NCBI RefSeq assembly: GCF_030684895.1
Contig: NZ_JAUXXP010000058.1
Coordinates: 62,001-126,000 of the forward strand
Source: Pseudomonas sp.
GTDB lineage: Bacteria; Pseudomonadota; Gammaproteobacteria; Pseudomonadales; Pseudomonadaceae
Direction of reading: 5' to 3'
Length of the DNA stretch: 64,000 nt
Shown here: one piece after another, positions 26,106 to 34,818 of the stretch
Layout: every line of letters begins with the position of its first letter
How positions within the stretch are numbered: the first letter of the stretch is position 1
Translations under genes and position numbers: made by a program
The notes under the pieces: model-generated
What the model was told of the DNA's origin: nothing
Seen by the model: only the letters and a program-made list of their open reading frames with translations
Database searches by the model: none

Positions 26106-26262
26106 GAATTACTCCTATAAACGAAAAGACCAGGCCGCACGTTCAGGTGGGCCAGACTGCAGGTTATGCATGATCAAGATGTAGCATCGCAATGCCCATG
26201 CGGCAACTGTTTAGGCGGTGTTGATGTGTCGCTTTCAGTTTCAAGTAAACGGCAATTCGCGC

Positions 26263-26715
26263 TCAAGACTGCGAATCACGGGCGGATATGCGCTGCGACA
26301 GCTCATCGAGTAGTTTCTGCTCACGCTTGTCTTCGGCCAGGCGCGCTTCGTCCTGGTAGCGTTTGACCAGTTTGCGCAAACCTTCCAGGCGCGCGTAGCG
26401 CTGTTGCCAGACCTCGCGGACCTTTTCCATATTGGCGCGGTGCCAGTCGACGCTGTTGCGCTGCTGGCCGATAGCGGTTTCCAGCTGGGTAAGGAAGCGC
26501 TGGTAGTTCATCAGCCATTGCCCGGAGACGCCGCGCTGGCCCTCGGTGATCCACTGCTGCTGGTAATCGCCGCGGTAGCGTTCGAGATCCCCCAGCTGCA
26601 CTTCGGCCTGGCGTAGCAAACCCTGGCAATGGCCCAGCTGCAAGGCCGCTTCACGCTCGGCACGCTCGGCCATGTCGACCACCGGGGCCAGCCGCGCGGC
26701 GCGGCTTTGCGCCAT
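26263..26715 (-). CDS. fliJ: FliJ, flagellar export chaperone / ATPase stalk
   Basis: A 150-residue, highly helical protein predicted as an antiparallel coiled coil (AERAEREAALQLGHCQGLLR, RQAEVQLGDLERYRGDYQQQ, ARLEGLRKLVKRYQDEARLA). FliJ sits inside the FliI ring and contacts FlhA. It follows fliI by three bases and ends the fliEFGHIJ block. Confidence 0.94.
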   Translation of the reverse strand: MAQSRAARLAPVVDMAERAEREAALQLGHCQGLLRQAEVQLGDLERYRGDYQQQWITEGQRGVSGQWLMNYQRFLTQLETAIGQQRNSVDWHRANMEKVREVWQQRYARLEGLRKLVKRYQDEARLAEDKREQKLLDELSQRISARDSQS

Positions 26716-26718
26716 GGC

Positions 26719-28080
26719 TTACGCGCCTGCTGCGGCGGGGTTGAAGGTCGCGGCCAGCTGCGCGCTGCTGTTTTCCAGGCTTTCGTTGTCCTGCAGGTTC
26801 TGCCGCAGGTACTTGACCATGGCCGGCTGGCGCGCGATGGCCAGGTCGGTGTCAGCATCGCCGCCGGGCACATAGGCGCCGACGCTGATCAAATCGCGAC
26901 TCTGCTGATAACGCGACCACAGCTGCTTGAAGCGCTGTGACAGGCGCAGATGCTCGGCGCTGACCACCTGTGGCATCACCCGGCTGATCGACGCCTCGAT
27001 ATCGATGGCCGGGTAATGCCCCTCCTCGGCCAACCGCCGCGACAGCACGATATGGCCATCGAGCACACCACGGGCGGCATCGGCAATCGGGTCCTGCTGG
27101 TCGTCGCCCTCACTGAGCACGGTGTAGAAGGCGGTAATCGAACCGCCGCCCTTCTCCGCATTGCCGGCGCGCTCCACCAACTTGGGCAGGCGGGCAAATA
27201 CCGAAGGCGGATAACCCTTGGTTGCCGGCGGCTCGCCAATGGCCAGGGCGATCTCGCGCTGGGCCTGGGCGAAACGGGTCAGCGAGTCCATCAGCAGCAG
27301 GACGTTCTTGCCCTTATCCCGGAAGTACTCAGCAATTCGCGTGCAATACATCGCCGCGCGCAGGCGCATGAGGGGGGCATCATCCGCCGGTGAAGCGACC
27401 ACAACCGAACGCTTAAGCCCCTCATGACCGAGGATCTCGTCGATAAATTCTTTAACTTCGCGGCCCCGCTCACCGATCAGCCCGACCACGATAATGTCGG
27501 CCTCGGTAAAGCGCGTCATCATGCCGAGCAGCACCGACTTACCCACACCGGTACCGGCAAACAGACCGAGGCGCTGACCACGGCCAACGGTCAACAGACC
27601 ATTGATCGAGCGGATGCCGACATCCAGCGGTTCACTGATCGGGTGGCGGTTGAGCGGGTTGATCGCCGGGCCATCCATCGGCACCCAGTCTTCGGCTTTC
27701 ATGCCGCCTTTGCCATCAAGGGCGCGGCCGGTGCCATCGAGAACCCGGCCAAGCATCGACATGCCCATGGGCAAACGCCCGGTATCCGGCAGCGGCACCA
27801 CGCGGGCACCTGGGGCGATGCCGGCCAGACTGCCGACCGGCATAAGGAAGATTTTGCCGTTGGAAAAACCCATCACCTCGGCTTCAACCTGCACCGGGTG
27901 ATAGCTGTCATCGTTGATCACCAGGCAGCGGCTGCCCAGGGCGGCGCGCAGGCCTTCGGCTTCCAGGGTAAGGCCGACCATGCGCAGCAATCGGCCTTCG
28001 ACCTGCGGCTGGGTCGGCAGCGCCACGGCTTCGCTGTAACCGGCCAGGCGCTTGGCGAAACTCACCCGATCAAGGCGCAT
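26719..28080 (-). CDS. fliI: FliI, flagellar export ATPase
   Basis: A 453-residue F1-beta-like ATPase. The Walker A motif is [17 protein letters not shown], the Walker B region is [16 protein letters not shown], and [10 protein letters not shown] and [17 protein letters not shown] are family marks. The ATG at 28080 ([15 protein letters not shown]) overlaps the end of fliH by 11 bases. Longer in-frame starts run deep into fliH and encode non-conserved sequence. It energises substrate unfolding with FliH and FliJ. Confidence 0.96.
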   Translation of the reverse strand: MRLDRVSFAKRLAGYSEAVALPTQPQVEGRLLRMVGLTLEAEGLRAALGSRCLVINDDSYHPVQVEAEVMGFSNGKIFLMPVGSLAGIAPGARVVPLPDTGRLPMGMSMLGRVLDGTGRALDGKGGMKAEDWVPMDGPAINPLNRHPISEPLDVGIRSINGLLTVGRGQRLGLFAGTGVGKSVLLGMMTRFTEADIIVVGLIGERGREVKEFIDEILGHEGLKRSVVVASPADDAPLMRLRAAMYCTRIAEYFRDKGKNVLLLMDSLTRFAQAQREIALAIGEPPATKGYPPSVFARLPKLVERAGNAEKGGGSITAFYTVLSEGDDQQDPIADAARGVLDGHIVLSRRLAEEGHYPAIDIEASISRVMPQVVSAEHLRLSQRFKQLWSRYQQSRDLISVGAYVPGGDADTDLAIARQPAMVKYLRQNLQDNESLENSSAQLAATFNPAAAGA

Positions 28081-28903
28081 CCGGGCTCGCCTGGCTATGT
28101 ATCTGAGGCGCCTCTGCCGGCAGGGCATCCAGATCGGTATGCAGGTCGGCCTCCAACGGGTGCGCCGCCTGTTCGCGCTGCTGCTCAAACAGCTGCTTGA
28201 TCGCCTGATTTAGCCGAGTTTCCACCGTGGCGTCGATACGGCTGAGTTCACTTTCCACTCGACAACCACCAGGCAGCAAGGAAGCATCCTCGAGAATCCG
28301 CCAGCTCTCTTCGTGACGCTCACGCAGGGCTTTGATCATCTCGAAATCTTGCGGATTGACGTGAATGCGAATATTGCCAGTGCCCATCGGCAGCAGCTTG
28401 AGCGCCTCGCTGAGCACCTGGCGAATCTGGCTGGAGTCGCTGACCAGCTCACGCTGAATCACCTGGCGCACCATCTGCCCGAGCAGGCTGACCATGGCCT
28501 CTTCAAGCTGCTGGTCCTGCTCGGCAATTGGCTCGAACAACTGCGTCATCAACTGCTCCAACCCGGCCATTTTGGCCGCCAGGGCCATATCGGCTTCCTG
28601 CTTGGCTTTCAGCTGGCCGGCATGGAAGCCGTCCTTCTCGCCAGTGGCAAAACCTTCGTTGTAGGCGTCCTGACGAATTGCCTCCAGCTCATCCAACGTC
28701 AAGGGTTTGACGTCTTCCAGGGCCACCTCTTCGCTCTCGGCCGGCGCCTGCTCGCTCGCTTCAACCGGCGATTCGGATGCCTGCTGTTCTTCGCCAGGCT
28801 CAGGCGTTTCCACTTCCGGGTCGAAGCTGGGCAGCGCCCACAGGTCAACGCCCTTGAGGTCCTTGGCGCGAATCAGCTCGCTGGGCGGCTCTTTACTGGA
28901 CAT
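28070..28903 (-). CDS. fliH: FliH, flagellar export ATPase regulator
   Basis: A 277-residue protein. The N-terminal third is acidic and rich in Glu, Pro and Ala. The middle ([39 protein letters not shown]) has the FliH glycine-repeat pattern and a coiled coil. The C-terminal FliH/YscL domain includes [20 protein letters not shown] and [18 protein letters not shown]. It binds FliI as a dimer and tethers it to the C-ring. Confidence 0.94.
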   Translation of the reverse strand: MSSKEPPSELIRAKDLKGVDLWALPSFDPEVETPEPGEEQQASESPVEASEQAPAESEEVALEDVKPLTLDELEAIRQDAYNEGFATGEKDGFHAGQLKAKQEADMALAAKMAGLEQLMTQLFEPIAEQDQQLEEAMVSLLGQMVRQVIQRELVSDSSQIRQVLSEALKLLPMGTGNIRIHVNPQDFEMIKALRERHEESWRILEDASLLPGGCRVESELSRIDATVETRLNQAIKQLFEQQREQAAHPLEADLHTDLDALPAEAPQIHSQASPDAP

Positions 28904-28928
28904 GCGTTAAACCATTACTGGCCATGAG

Positions 28929-29945
28929 TTAGACCATTTCCTCGCCGCCTTTGCCGCCCAGGACAATTTCCCCGGCTTCGGCCATACGCCTGGCGATGGT
29001 GAGGATTTCCTTCTGCGCGGTTTCCACGTCGCTGACGCGCACCGGGCCCTTGGCTTCCAGATCGTCGCGCAGCAGTTCGGCGGCACGTTTGGACATGTTC
29101 TTGAAAACCTTTTCCTTGATCGCCTCGTCGGCGCCCTTGAGCGCCAGCACCAGCACGTCCGAGGACACTTCGCGCAGCAGTGCCTGAATGCCACGGTCGT
29201 CGACATCGGCGAGGTTGTCGAAGACGAACATTAGGTCTTCGATCTGACTCGACAGGTCTTCGTCGACTTCGCGGATCGAGTCCATCAGCTGGCCTTCGAC
29301 CGAGCTGTCGAGGAAGTTCATGATATCGGCGGCGCGCTTGACCCCGCCGAGCGCGGCGCGGGTGGTGTTGGAGCTGCCGGAGAACTGCTTCTCGAGAATC
29401 TGGTTGAGTTCTTTCAGCGCCGCTGGCTGCACGGTGTTCAGCGACGACACGCGCAAAACGATATCCAGGCGCACCTTGTGGTCGAAGTGACCAAGCACTT
29501 CACCGGCCTGATCGGGATCGAGATAAGCCACCACGATGGCCTGAATCTGCGGGTGCTCGTAGCGGATTACGTCGGCAACGGCGCGCGGCTCCATCCATTT
29601 CAGGCTGTCGAGGCCACTGGTGCTGCCGCCCAACAGGATTCGGTCGATCAGGTTACCGGCTTTGTCTTCGCCCAGCGCCTGCGTAAGCATCTTGCGGATA
29701 TAGCCATCGGCACCAACGCCCAGACTGGTCTGATCGCCGACGATGTCGACGAACTCGCCCATCACCTGCTCGACCTGCTCACGCTGGATATTGCGCATAC
29801 CGGCCATGGCCACGCCGACCCGCTGCACTTCCTTTGGCCCCAAGTGACGCAGCACCTGAGCGGCGTCGGTTTCACCGAGCGACAGCAGCAGAATCGCGGC
29901 CTTGTCGACCTTGCTCAATTTAGTGGCGGTTCGATTTTCACTCAT
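28929..29945 (-). CDS. fliG: FliG, flagellar motor switch protein
   Basis: A 338-residue C-ring protein. N-terminal, middle and C-terminal armadillo-like domains are all present (KAAILLLSLGETDAAQVLRH, LKWMEPRAVADVIRYEHPQI, EDLMFVFDNLADVDDRGIQA). The C-terminal torque helix region includes DDRGIQALLREVSSDVLVLA. It starts 8 bases inside the end of fliF and links FliF to the stators. Confidence 0.97.
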   Translation of the reverse strand: MSENRTATKLSKVDKAAILLLSLGETDAAQVLRHLGPKEVQRVGVAMAGMRNIQREQVEQVMGEFVDIVGDQTSLGVGADGYIRKMLTQALGEDKAGNLIDRILLGGSTSGLDSLKWMEPRAVADVIRYEHPQIQAIVVAYLDPDQAGEVLGHFDHKVRLDIVLRVSSLNTVQPAALKELNQILEKQFSGSSNTTRAALGGVKRAADIMNFLDSSVEGQLMDSIREVDEDLSSQIEDLMFVFDNLADVDDRGIQALLREVSSDVLVLALKGADEAIKEKVFKNMSKRAAELLRDDLEAKGPVRVSDVETAQKEILTIARRMAEAGEIVLGGKGGEEMV

Positions 29946-31725
29946 CGGCGTTAATCCACTCTTTCACAACCTGGGCTACGCGGCCCGGGTCTTCGGCGAC
30001 CAGGCTCTTGATGGCGTTCAATTGTGCATCATACCCCTCACTCGGGCTCGGCAGGAGGATGCTTTGCGGGCCGCCCAGGCTCACGCGGTCCTCGGCCAGA
30101 TCGCCACCCAGCGCGCCCATCTCACCCAACTCGACATCGCCATCACGGCCATCGCCATGGCCTTTGCCGCCGCCAGTGATGTTGTTGAGCACTGGCCGCA
30201 GCACACCAAACACCAGCACGAGGATAAACAGCACGCCGAGCACTTGCTTGACCACATCCCAGAACCAGGGCTGGGTGTAGAACGGAATTTCAATCATCTC
30301 CTCGCCCAGTTGAGCGGAGAACGGCGTATTGATCACGCTGACGCTGTCACCCCGGGTGGCGTCGAAGCCTACCGAGTCCTGCACCAGGCGGGTAAAGCGC
30401 GCCAGATCATCACTGCTCCACGGCACCCGAGTGGTTTCGCCGCTGGCCGCATCAATCTTCACCTGATCATCCACCACCACCGCCACCGACAGTCGGCGCA
30501 GGCGGCCCTGCTGCTGCTTGGTGTAGCTGATCGAACGATCCAGCTCGAAGTTGCGCGTGGATTGTTCGCGCTTATCCGCCGGATACGGCGCCAGCATGGC
30601 CAGGCCAGTGGCCGGATCGATGATCTGCGCGCCGTTGGCATCCAGCAGCGGCTGCCCGGCGGCAATCGGTCCGGGCACCGCAGCAGCAGCGGCGCCAGCT
30701 TGCTGCGGTGCTGTGGCGGCACCCGGCGGCTGATTGGCCAGGGCACCCGGCACGCCTTGCGGTGGCAGGCTGCTGGTACGTTGTTCGTTGACCGACTGTT
30801 CACTGCGCAGCGCCGGTTGGTCGGGGTTGAACATTTCCGAGGTGGATTCCACCGCACTGAAATCCACATCCGCCGACACTTCAGCCTTGTAGCGGCCCGA
30901 GCCCAGCACCGGCTGCAGGATGTTGTGCACGCGCTGGGTAAACAGGCTTTCCATGCGGCGGCTGTAATCGAACTGCTTGCCGGCCATGGTCAGCTCGGAC
31001 ATTTCCTGAATATCCGAGAGCAGATTGCCCTTCTGGTCGACCACGGTGACCTGGGCCTTGTCCATTTCCGGCACGCTGCTAGCGACCAGGTTGACGATGG
31101 CCATCACCTGGCTCGGCTCCAGGCCGCGCCCGGAATACAGCTCCACCAGCACCGAGGCGCTGGGCTTGCGTTCATCACGCACAAACACCGAACTTTTCGG
31201 AATGGCCAGGTGTACGCGCGCGGCCTTGACGTTGTTCAAGCTGGAAACGGTGCGCGCCAGTTCGCCTTCCAGGCCACGGCGGTAACGGGTGGCTTCCATA
31301 AACTGGCTGGTGCCCAGGCCTTGTTCCTTGTCGAGAATTTCAAAGCCGACGCTATTGTCCTTCGGCGCAACGCCAGCAGCCGCCAGACGCATGCGGGCGC
31401 GAGCCAGGTCATCGGATTTGACCAACAGCGCGCCGGAGTTGGGCTCTATCGTGTATTTGATGGCGGCGGCGTCCAACGTCTCCATTACCTGGGACGCGTC
31501 CATGCCGTCGAGGCTGCCATACAGCGGACGGTAATCGGGCTGCTGCGACCACAGCACCACAGCAAAACCGATCGCCACGCTGGCAGCCAGACCGACCAGC
31601 AGACCGATCTGGCGCAACATCGACATATCGGCGAGGTTTTCCAGAAAGGTCAGGCCGAACAGCGGTTTCTTCGGCTCACCACCACCGGTGGTGGCAGGTA
31701 CGTTTGCAGCGACGGCTTCAGCCAT
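29938..31725 (-). CDS. fliF: FliF, flagellar MS-ring protein
   Basis: A 595-residue basal-body protein. Two membrane helices lie near residues 40-60 (LLVGLAASVAIGFAVVLWS) and 455-475 (VLGVLFILVLVFGVLRPVL). Between them are the ring-building periplasmic domains (YRPLYGSLDGMDASQVMETL, TVSSLNNVKAARVHLAIPKS). The C-terminal cytoplasmic tail binds FliG. A Pro/Ala/Gln-rich insertion occupies about 310-360. It is the scaffold for basal body assembly. Confidence 0.97.
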   Translation of the reverse strand: MAEAVAANVPATTGGGEPKKPLFGLTFLENLADMSMLRQIGLLVGLAASVAIGFAVVLWSQQPDYRPLYGSLDGMDASQVMETLDAAAIKYTIEPNSGALLVKSDDLARARMRLAAAGVAPKDNSVGFEILDKEQGLGTSQFMEATRYRRGLEGELARTVSSLNNVKAARVHLAIPKSSVFVRDERKPSASVLVELYSGRGLEPSQVMAIVNLVASSVPEMDKAQVTVVDQKGNLLSDIQEMSELTMAGKQFDYSRRMESLFTQRVHNILQPVLGSGRYKAEVSADVDFSAVESTSEMFNPDQPALRSEQSVNEQRTSSLPPQGVPGALANQPPGAATAPQQAGAAAAAVPGPIAAGQPLLDANGAQIIDPATGLAMLAPYPADKREQSTRNFELDRSISYTKQQQGRLRRLSVAVVVDDQVKIDAASGETTRVPWSSDDLARFTRLVQDSVGFDATRGDSVSVINTPFSAQLGEEMIEIPFYTQPWFWDVVKQVLGVLFILVLVFGVLRPVLNNITGGGKGHGDGRDGDVELGEMGALGGDLAEDRVSLGGPQSILLPSPSEGYDAQLNAIKSLVAEDPGRVAQVVKEWINADE

Positions 31726-31740
31726 GATTCAGCCCTACCC

Positions 31741-32070
31741 TTAAACCGGCATCTGCATAATGTCTTGATAAGCCTGAACCAGCTTATTGCGCACCTGGGT
31801 CATCGCTTGGAAGGAGACGCTGGCTTTCTGCGACGCGATCATCACGTCCGTCAAATCCACGCCGCTGGTGCCCACTTCAAAGGCAGTAGCCAGCTTATTG
31901 GAGGCCTGCTGGGTTTCGTTGACCTTGCCCACAGCCTGCCCGAGCATCTCGGAAAAGCTCGGCGCGCCAGGTTCAGGCGTGCTGGTGACAGGCTTCTGAC
32001 GCGCCATGGCGTCGGCCTGCATGGAACGCATCTCCAGCATCAAACGATTGAATTCAACACCCTGGCTCAT
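31741..32070 (-). CDS. fliE: FliE, MS ring-rod junction protein
   Basis: A 109-residue protein with the FliE pattern ([49 protein letters not shown] at the end). The start at 32070 ([12 protein letters not shown]) follows a GGAGG at suitable distance. It is the first gene of fliEFGHIJ and carries the best RpoN promoter of the window upstream. Confidence 0.95.
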   Translation of the reverse strand: MSQGVEFNRLMLEMRSMQADAMARQKPVTSTPEPGAPSFSEMLGQAVGKVNETQQASNKLATAFEVGTSGVDLTDVMIASQKASVSFQAMTQVRNKLVQAYQDIMQMPV

Positions 32071-32124
32071 CACTACCTCCACTGGCCGCGGTTTTTTGAC
32101 GCTTCGCGGCGTTTGCTGAGGTAT

Positions 32125-32140
32125 TGCAACAAGGGTGCCA
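32125..32140 (-). promoter_or_regulatory. RpoN (-24/-12) promoter of fliEFGHIJ
   Basis: On the minus strand: TGGCAC, five bases, TTGCA. This is a perfect match to both blocks with exact spacing, 55 bases upstream of the fliE start. It indicates RpoN control, presumably with FleQ or FleR as activator. Confidence 0.85.
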
Positions 32141-32179
32141 AATTATCGAACAGCTTATCGAGCGGCGCGGAACCTGCTC

Positions 32180-32398
32180 TTACCCCTTCTGCGAGCGCAC
32201 ATACAACCCTTCAACCTTCTCACGCGCCCAGGGCGTTTTGCGCAGGAAGGTCAAGCTCGACTTGATGCTCGGATCGCTTTTGAAACAGCGGATATCGATG
32301 CGCTCGGCCAGGCCATCCCAGCCGTACTGGGCAACCAGGGCGGTGAGAATGGCTTCAAGGGTCACGCCATGCAGCGAGTTTTTCGGTGATTGAGTCAT
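32180..32398 (-). CDS. VF530 family DNA-binding protein
   Basis: A 72-residue protein matching the VF530 (DUF2132) family along its full length: [60 protein letters not shown]. The family has a small helical fold, and a DNA-binding role has been proposed. The ATG at 32398 ([11 protein letters not shown]) is used; an in-frame extension to 32431 is not conserved. It ends 40 bases before the -24 box of fliE on the same strand, so read-through into fliE is possible. Confidence 0.88.
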   Translation of the reverse strand: MTQSPKNSLHGVTLEAILTALVAQYGWDGLAERIDIRCFKSDPSIKSSLTFLRKTPWAREKVEGLYVRSQKG

Positions 32399-32504
32399 GC
32401 AGAACCTGTACGAACAGCTCGATTGAGGCAAACCCCGCCACCTTAGCCAAACCAGCGATCAATCGAAAGCGCAGCGCGGTGCCTGAGATTTTATTTCGAG
32501 CCTA

Positions 32505-32527
32505 AAAAATGGCAGGGAGCCATTTTT
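32505..32527. terminator. Hairpin between VF530 and putP, bidirectional terminator shape
   Basis: A 9-base perfect stem (32505-32513 with 32519-32527) around AGGGA with A-rich and T-rich flanks works as a terminator in either direction. For minus-strand transcription it lies well downstream of putP and 107 bases ahead of the VF530 start. Confidence 0.6.
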
Positions 32528-32530
32528 AAC

Positions 32531-32572
32531 GTCGCGTAGCGACGGCCCGAAGGGTGGAGGCCATGGATGGCC
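32531..32572. repeat. Two short perfect dyads in the putP downstream region
   Basis: GTCGCGTAGCGAC (32531-32543) and GGCCATGGATGGCC (32559-32572) are perfect inverted repeats separated by 15 bases. Together with the hairpins on both sides they form a continuous row of structure. They may be part of a REP-like element. Confidence 0.5.
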
Positions 32573-32584
32573 AGACATAAAAAA

Positions 32585-32613
32585 GCCGGCCCACACCAAA
32601 GATGTGGGCCGGC
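32585..32613 (-). terminator. Rho-independent terminator of putP
   Basis: An 11-base perfect stem (32585-32595 with 32603-32613) and a 7-base loop, followed on the minus strand by seven consecutive T. It lies about 90 bases downstream of the putP stop and is the strongest terminator in the window. Confidence 0.88.
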
Positions 32614-32641
32614 GAAGCACTATCGGGTCGCACGCACATCG

Positions 32642-32686
32642 CCGCGAAACAGCTTCGCGGGGCAACTGAGCGACCAGTCAGTTGCC
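32642..32686. repeat. Two adjacent perfect inverted repeats just after putP
   Basis: CCGCGAA (32642-32648) pairs with TTCGCGG (32654-32660). Directly next to it, GGCAACTGA (32661-32669) pairs with TCAGTTGCC (32678-32686). Neither has a T-run on the minus strand, so they look like RNA 3'-end structures or repeats rather than terminators. Confidence 0.55.
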
Positions 32687-32701
32687 AGGTATCTCAATCC
32701 A

Positions 32702-34189
32702 TCAAACCGACTGGTATTCCTTCTCTGCTTCGTCGAAGCGCTTGATCATGCTGGCCGATGGGCCGTTGCCGATCTTGCTGAACACCAGAATGGCGAGGGT
32801 GGCGAAGATAAAGCCCGGGATGATTTCGTACAGACCCAGATGACCAAGTAAGTTCTTCCACAGAATCACGGTCAGAGCACCGACCAGCATGCCAGCCAAC
32901 GCGCCGTTACGAGTCATCTGCTTCCATACGAGCGAGAGAATCACCACCGGACCGAACGCAGCACCGAAGCCAGCCCAAGCGTAGGACACCAGGCCCAGCA
33001 CGCGGTTTTCCGGGTTGGCAGCCAGCATGATGGCAACGATGGCAATCAGCAGCACCATGCCACGGCCGACCCATACGAGCTCGGTCTGCGAAGCATCTTT
33101 ACGCAGGAAGGCTTTGTAGAAGTCTTCGGTCAGGGCACTGGAGCACACCAGCAACTGGCAGCTCAGGGTGCTCATGACCGCAGCCAGGATAGCGGACAAC
33201 AGAATGCCAGCGATCCACGGGTTGAACAGCAGCTTGGCCAGTTCGATAAATACGCGCTCTGGGTTCTCGGTCACCGGGCCAGCAAGATCCGGGTTGGCGG
33301 AGAAGTACGCAATACCGAAGAAGCCCACAGCCACGGCACCCGCCAGGGTCAGAATCATCCAGGTCATGGAGATACGGCGGGCTGCCGGAATCGATTTCAC
33401 CGAATCAGCCGCCATAAAGCGCGCGAGGATATGCGGCTGACCGAAGTAGCCCAGGCCCCAGGCCATCAAGGAGATCACGCCAACAAAGGTCGCGCCTTTG
33501 AGCATGTCAAAGTTGGTTGCATCTTTGAGTTCGATCGCTGCGAAGGTCGCATCGGCACCGCCAGTGGCAATCAGCACCACGACTGGGGTGAGGATCAAGG
33601 CGAAGATCATCAGGGTAGCCTGCACGGTGTCAGTCCAGCTCACCGCCAGGAAACCACCGATAAAGGTGTAGGCGATGGTCGCGGCAGCACCGGCCCACAG
33701 CGCCGTCTCGTAGGACATGCCGAAGGTGCTTTCAAACAGGCGGGCACCGGCTACAACGCCAGAAGCGCAGTAGATGGTGAAGAACACCAGAATCACCAGG
33801 GCCGAGAAGATGCGCAGCACACGGCTGCTGTCTTCAAAGCGGTGGGTGAAGTAATCCGGCAGGGTCAGGGCGTTGCCGTTGTGCTCGGTCTGCACACGCA
33901 GACGGCCGGCCACGAACAACCAGTTCAGGTAAGCGCCGACAATCAGGCCGATGGCGATCCAGCCTTCGGACAAACCGGACAGGTATACCGCACCTGGCAA
34001 GCCCATCAGCAGCCAGCCGCTCATGTCCGATGCACCAGCCGACAAGGCGGTGACAAAACTACCCAGGCTGCGACCGCCGAGGATGTAATCGGAAAGGTTC
34101 TTGGTGCGCATGTAAGCGATCAGGCCAATCAGCACCATGAGCGCGATGTACACCACGAAGGTGACAAGCATCGGAGTATTTGCAGTCAT
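32702..34189 (-). CDS. putP: PutP, sodium/proline symporter
   Basis: A 495-residue member of the sodium:solute symporter family with about 13 membrane helices. Family marks include LSDYILGGRSLGSFVTALSA, GASDMSGWLLMGLPGAVYLS, FGQPHILARFMA and ILAAVMSTLSCQLLVCSSAL. The start at 34189 (MTANTPMLVTF) has GAGGGGAG upstream; an in-frame extension to 34339 is not membrane-like and is rejected. The enzyme partner putA is not in this window. A probable PruR regulator lies about 6 kb away. Confidence 0.96.
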   Translation of the reverse strand: MTANTPMLVTFVVYIALMVLIGLIAYMRTKNLSDYILGGRSLGSFVTALSAGASDMSGWLLMGLPGAVYLSGLSEGWIAIGLIVGAYLNWLFVAGRLRVQTEHNGNALTLPDYFTHRFEDSSRVLRIFSALVILVFFTIYCASGVVAGARLFESTFGMSYETALWAGAAATIAYTFIGGFLAVSWTDTVQATLMIFALILTPVVVLIATGGADATFAAIELKDATNFDMLKGATFVGVISLMAWGLGYFGQPHILARFMAADSVKSIPAARRISMTWMILTLAGAVAVGFFGIAYFSANPDLAGPVTENPERVFIELAKLLFNPWIAGILLSAILAAVMSTLSCQLLVCSSALTEDFYKAFLRKDASQTELVWVGRGMVLLIAIVAIMLAANPENRVLGLVSYAWAGFGAAFGPVVILSLVWKQMTRNGALAGMLVGALTVILWKNLLGHLGLYEIIPGFIFATLAILVFSKIGNGPSASMIKRFDEAEKEYQSV

Positions 34190-34362
34190 TGGGGAGCTCC
34201 CCTCTTGATTGTTGTTATTCCAGCAACAGGGAGTAGCCCCCATTGCCAACGTGGCATTGCACGCCTGCCTATGCAGGTGAAGCCGCTTACCGCAACCGAG
34301 GCACAAAGGCCCCAATACAACAACGGGCGCATGCCGCAAGACAGTCGCCCGTGAAATTCCCT

Positions 34363-34512
34363 TTAATTGCCTGCCAACGCCTTACACCTGGCCAGGCCCT
34401 GCGCGCATTCACGGTTCTGGTAACCGCTGCACGCCGGTAAAAACTCAGCATCACTCACCACGGCCTGCGCAAGCGCAATTTCGGACAAGGTCAGACGGGC
34501 TATTGCGATCAC
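34363..34512 (-). CDS. Possible small protein of 49 residues upstream of putP
   Basis: A GTG-started frame begins MIAIARLTLSEIALAQ and ends ARCKALAGN. It contains three Cys (CSGYQNREC and RC). The start has AAGG seven bases upstream, a credible ribosome binding site, and the frame stops in its own TAA. It lies 173 bases upstream of putP on the same strand, in a gap of about 630 bases with no other gene. I recognise no family. It may be a real small protein or a chance frame. Confidence 0.4.
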   Translation of the reverse strand: MIAIARLTLSEIALAQAVVSDAEFLPACSGYQNRECAQGLARCKALAGN

Positions 34513-34661
34513 GCCTTATCCTTTTATTTGCTTACTGTCTGTATAAGGTCTAGCCCAACTGCACCGGCTTGCCGGGGCATCCTGTGGGCAGAAACCTGCG
34601 CACCGCGTAAATCGAGCACGGAATTTAGTGGCAGAGGCATGACCGCTTCTTACAAAAAGCT

Positions 34662-34686
34662 CTGGAGTTTTTGCAAAAAGCTCCAG
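34662..34686. promoter_or_regulatory. Strong dyad in the putP / HDOD intergenic region
   Basis: A 25-base near-perfect palindrome: CTGGAG at 34662-34667 and CTCCAG at 34681-34686 flank the self-complementary core TTTTTGCAAAAA plus one extra G. A partial copy (CAAAAAGCTCTGGAG) overlaps its left side. It is 132 bases upstream of the HDOD gene and 149 bases upstream of the small ORF. Shape and position suggest an operator. The regulator is unknown. Confidence 0.5.
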
Positions 34687-34818
34687 GCGCAGGAACTTCC
34701 TGCAAACAGCTGTTTAAAGCGCAAGGCCACAGCATTCGCCGATCACGGCCATCCATCGCCACTTATACCGGGCGTGTAACGGCCATCTAGACTGCACCCA
34801 TAAGGCTGGAGGTGTGCG

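Noticed and set aside
26106..26262. RpoN promoter upstream of hsbA (TGGGCAT...ATGC)
   Set aside because: Only the GG and GC positions fit; the rest of both blocks differs from the consensus, so I do not call it.
29902..32265. Long open frame of about 790 codons on the plus strand opposite fliF and fliE
   Set aside because: Antisense to fliF and fliE, no recognisable domain and His/Arg-rich composition typical of shadow frames.
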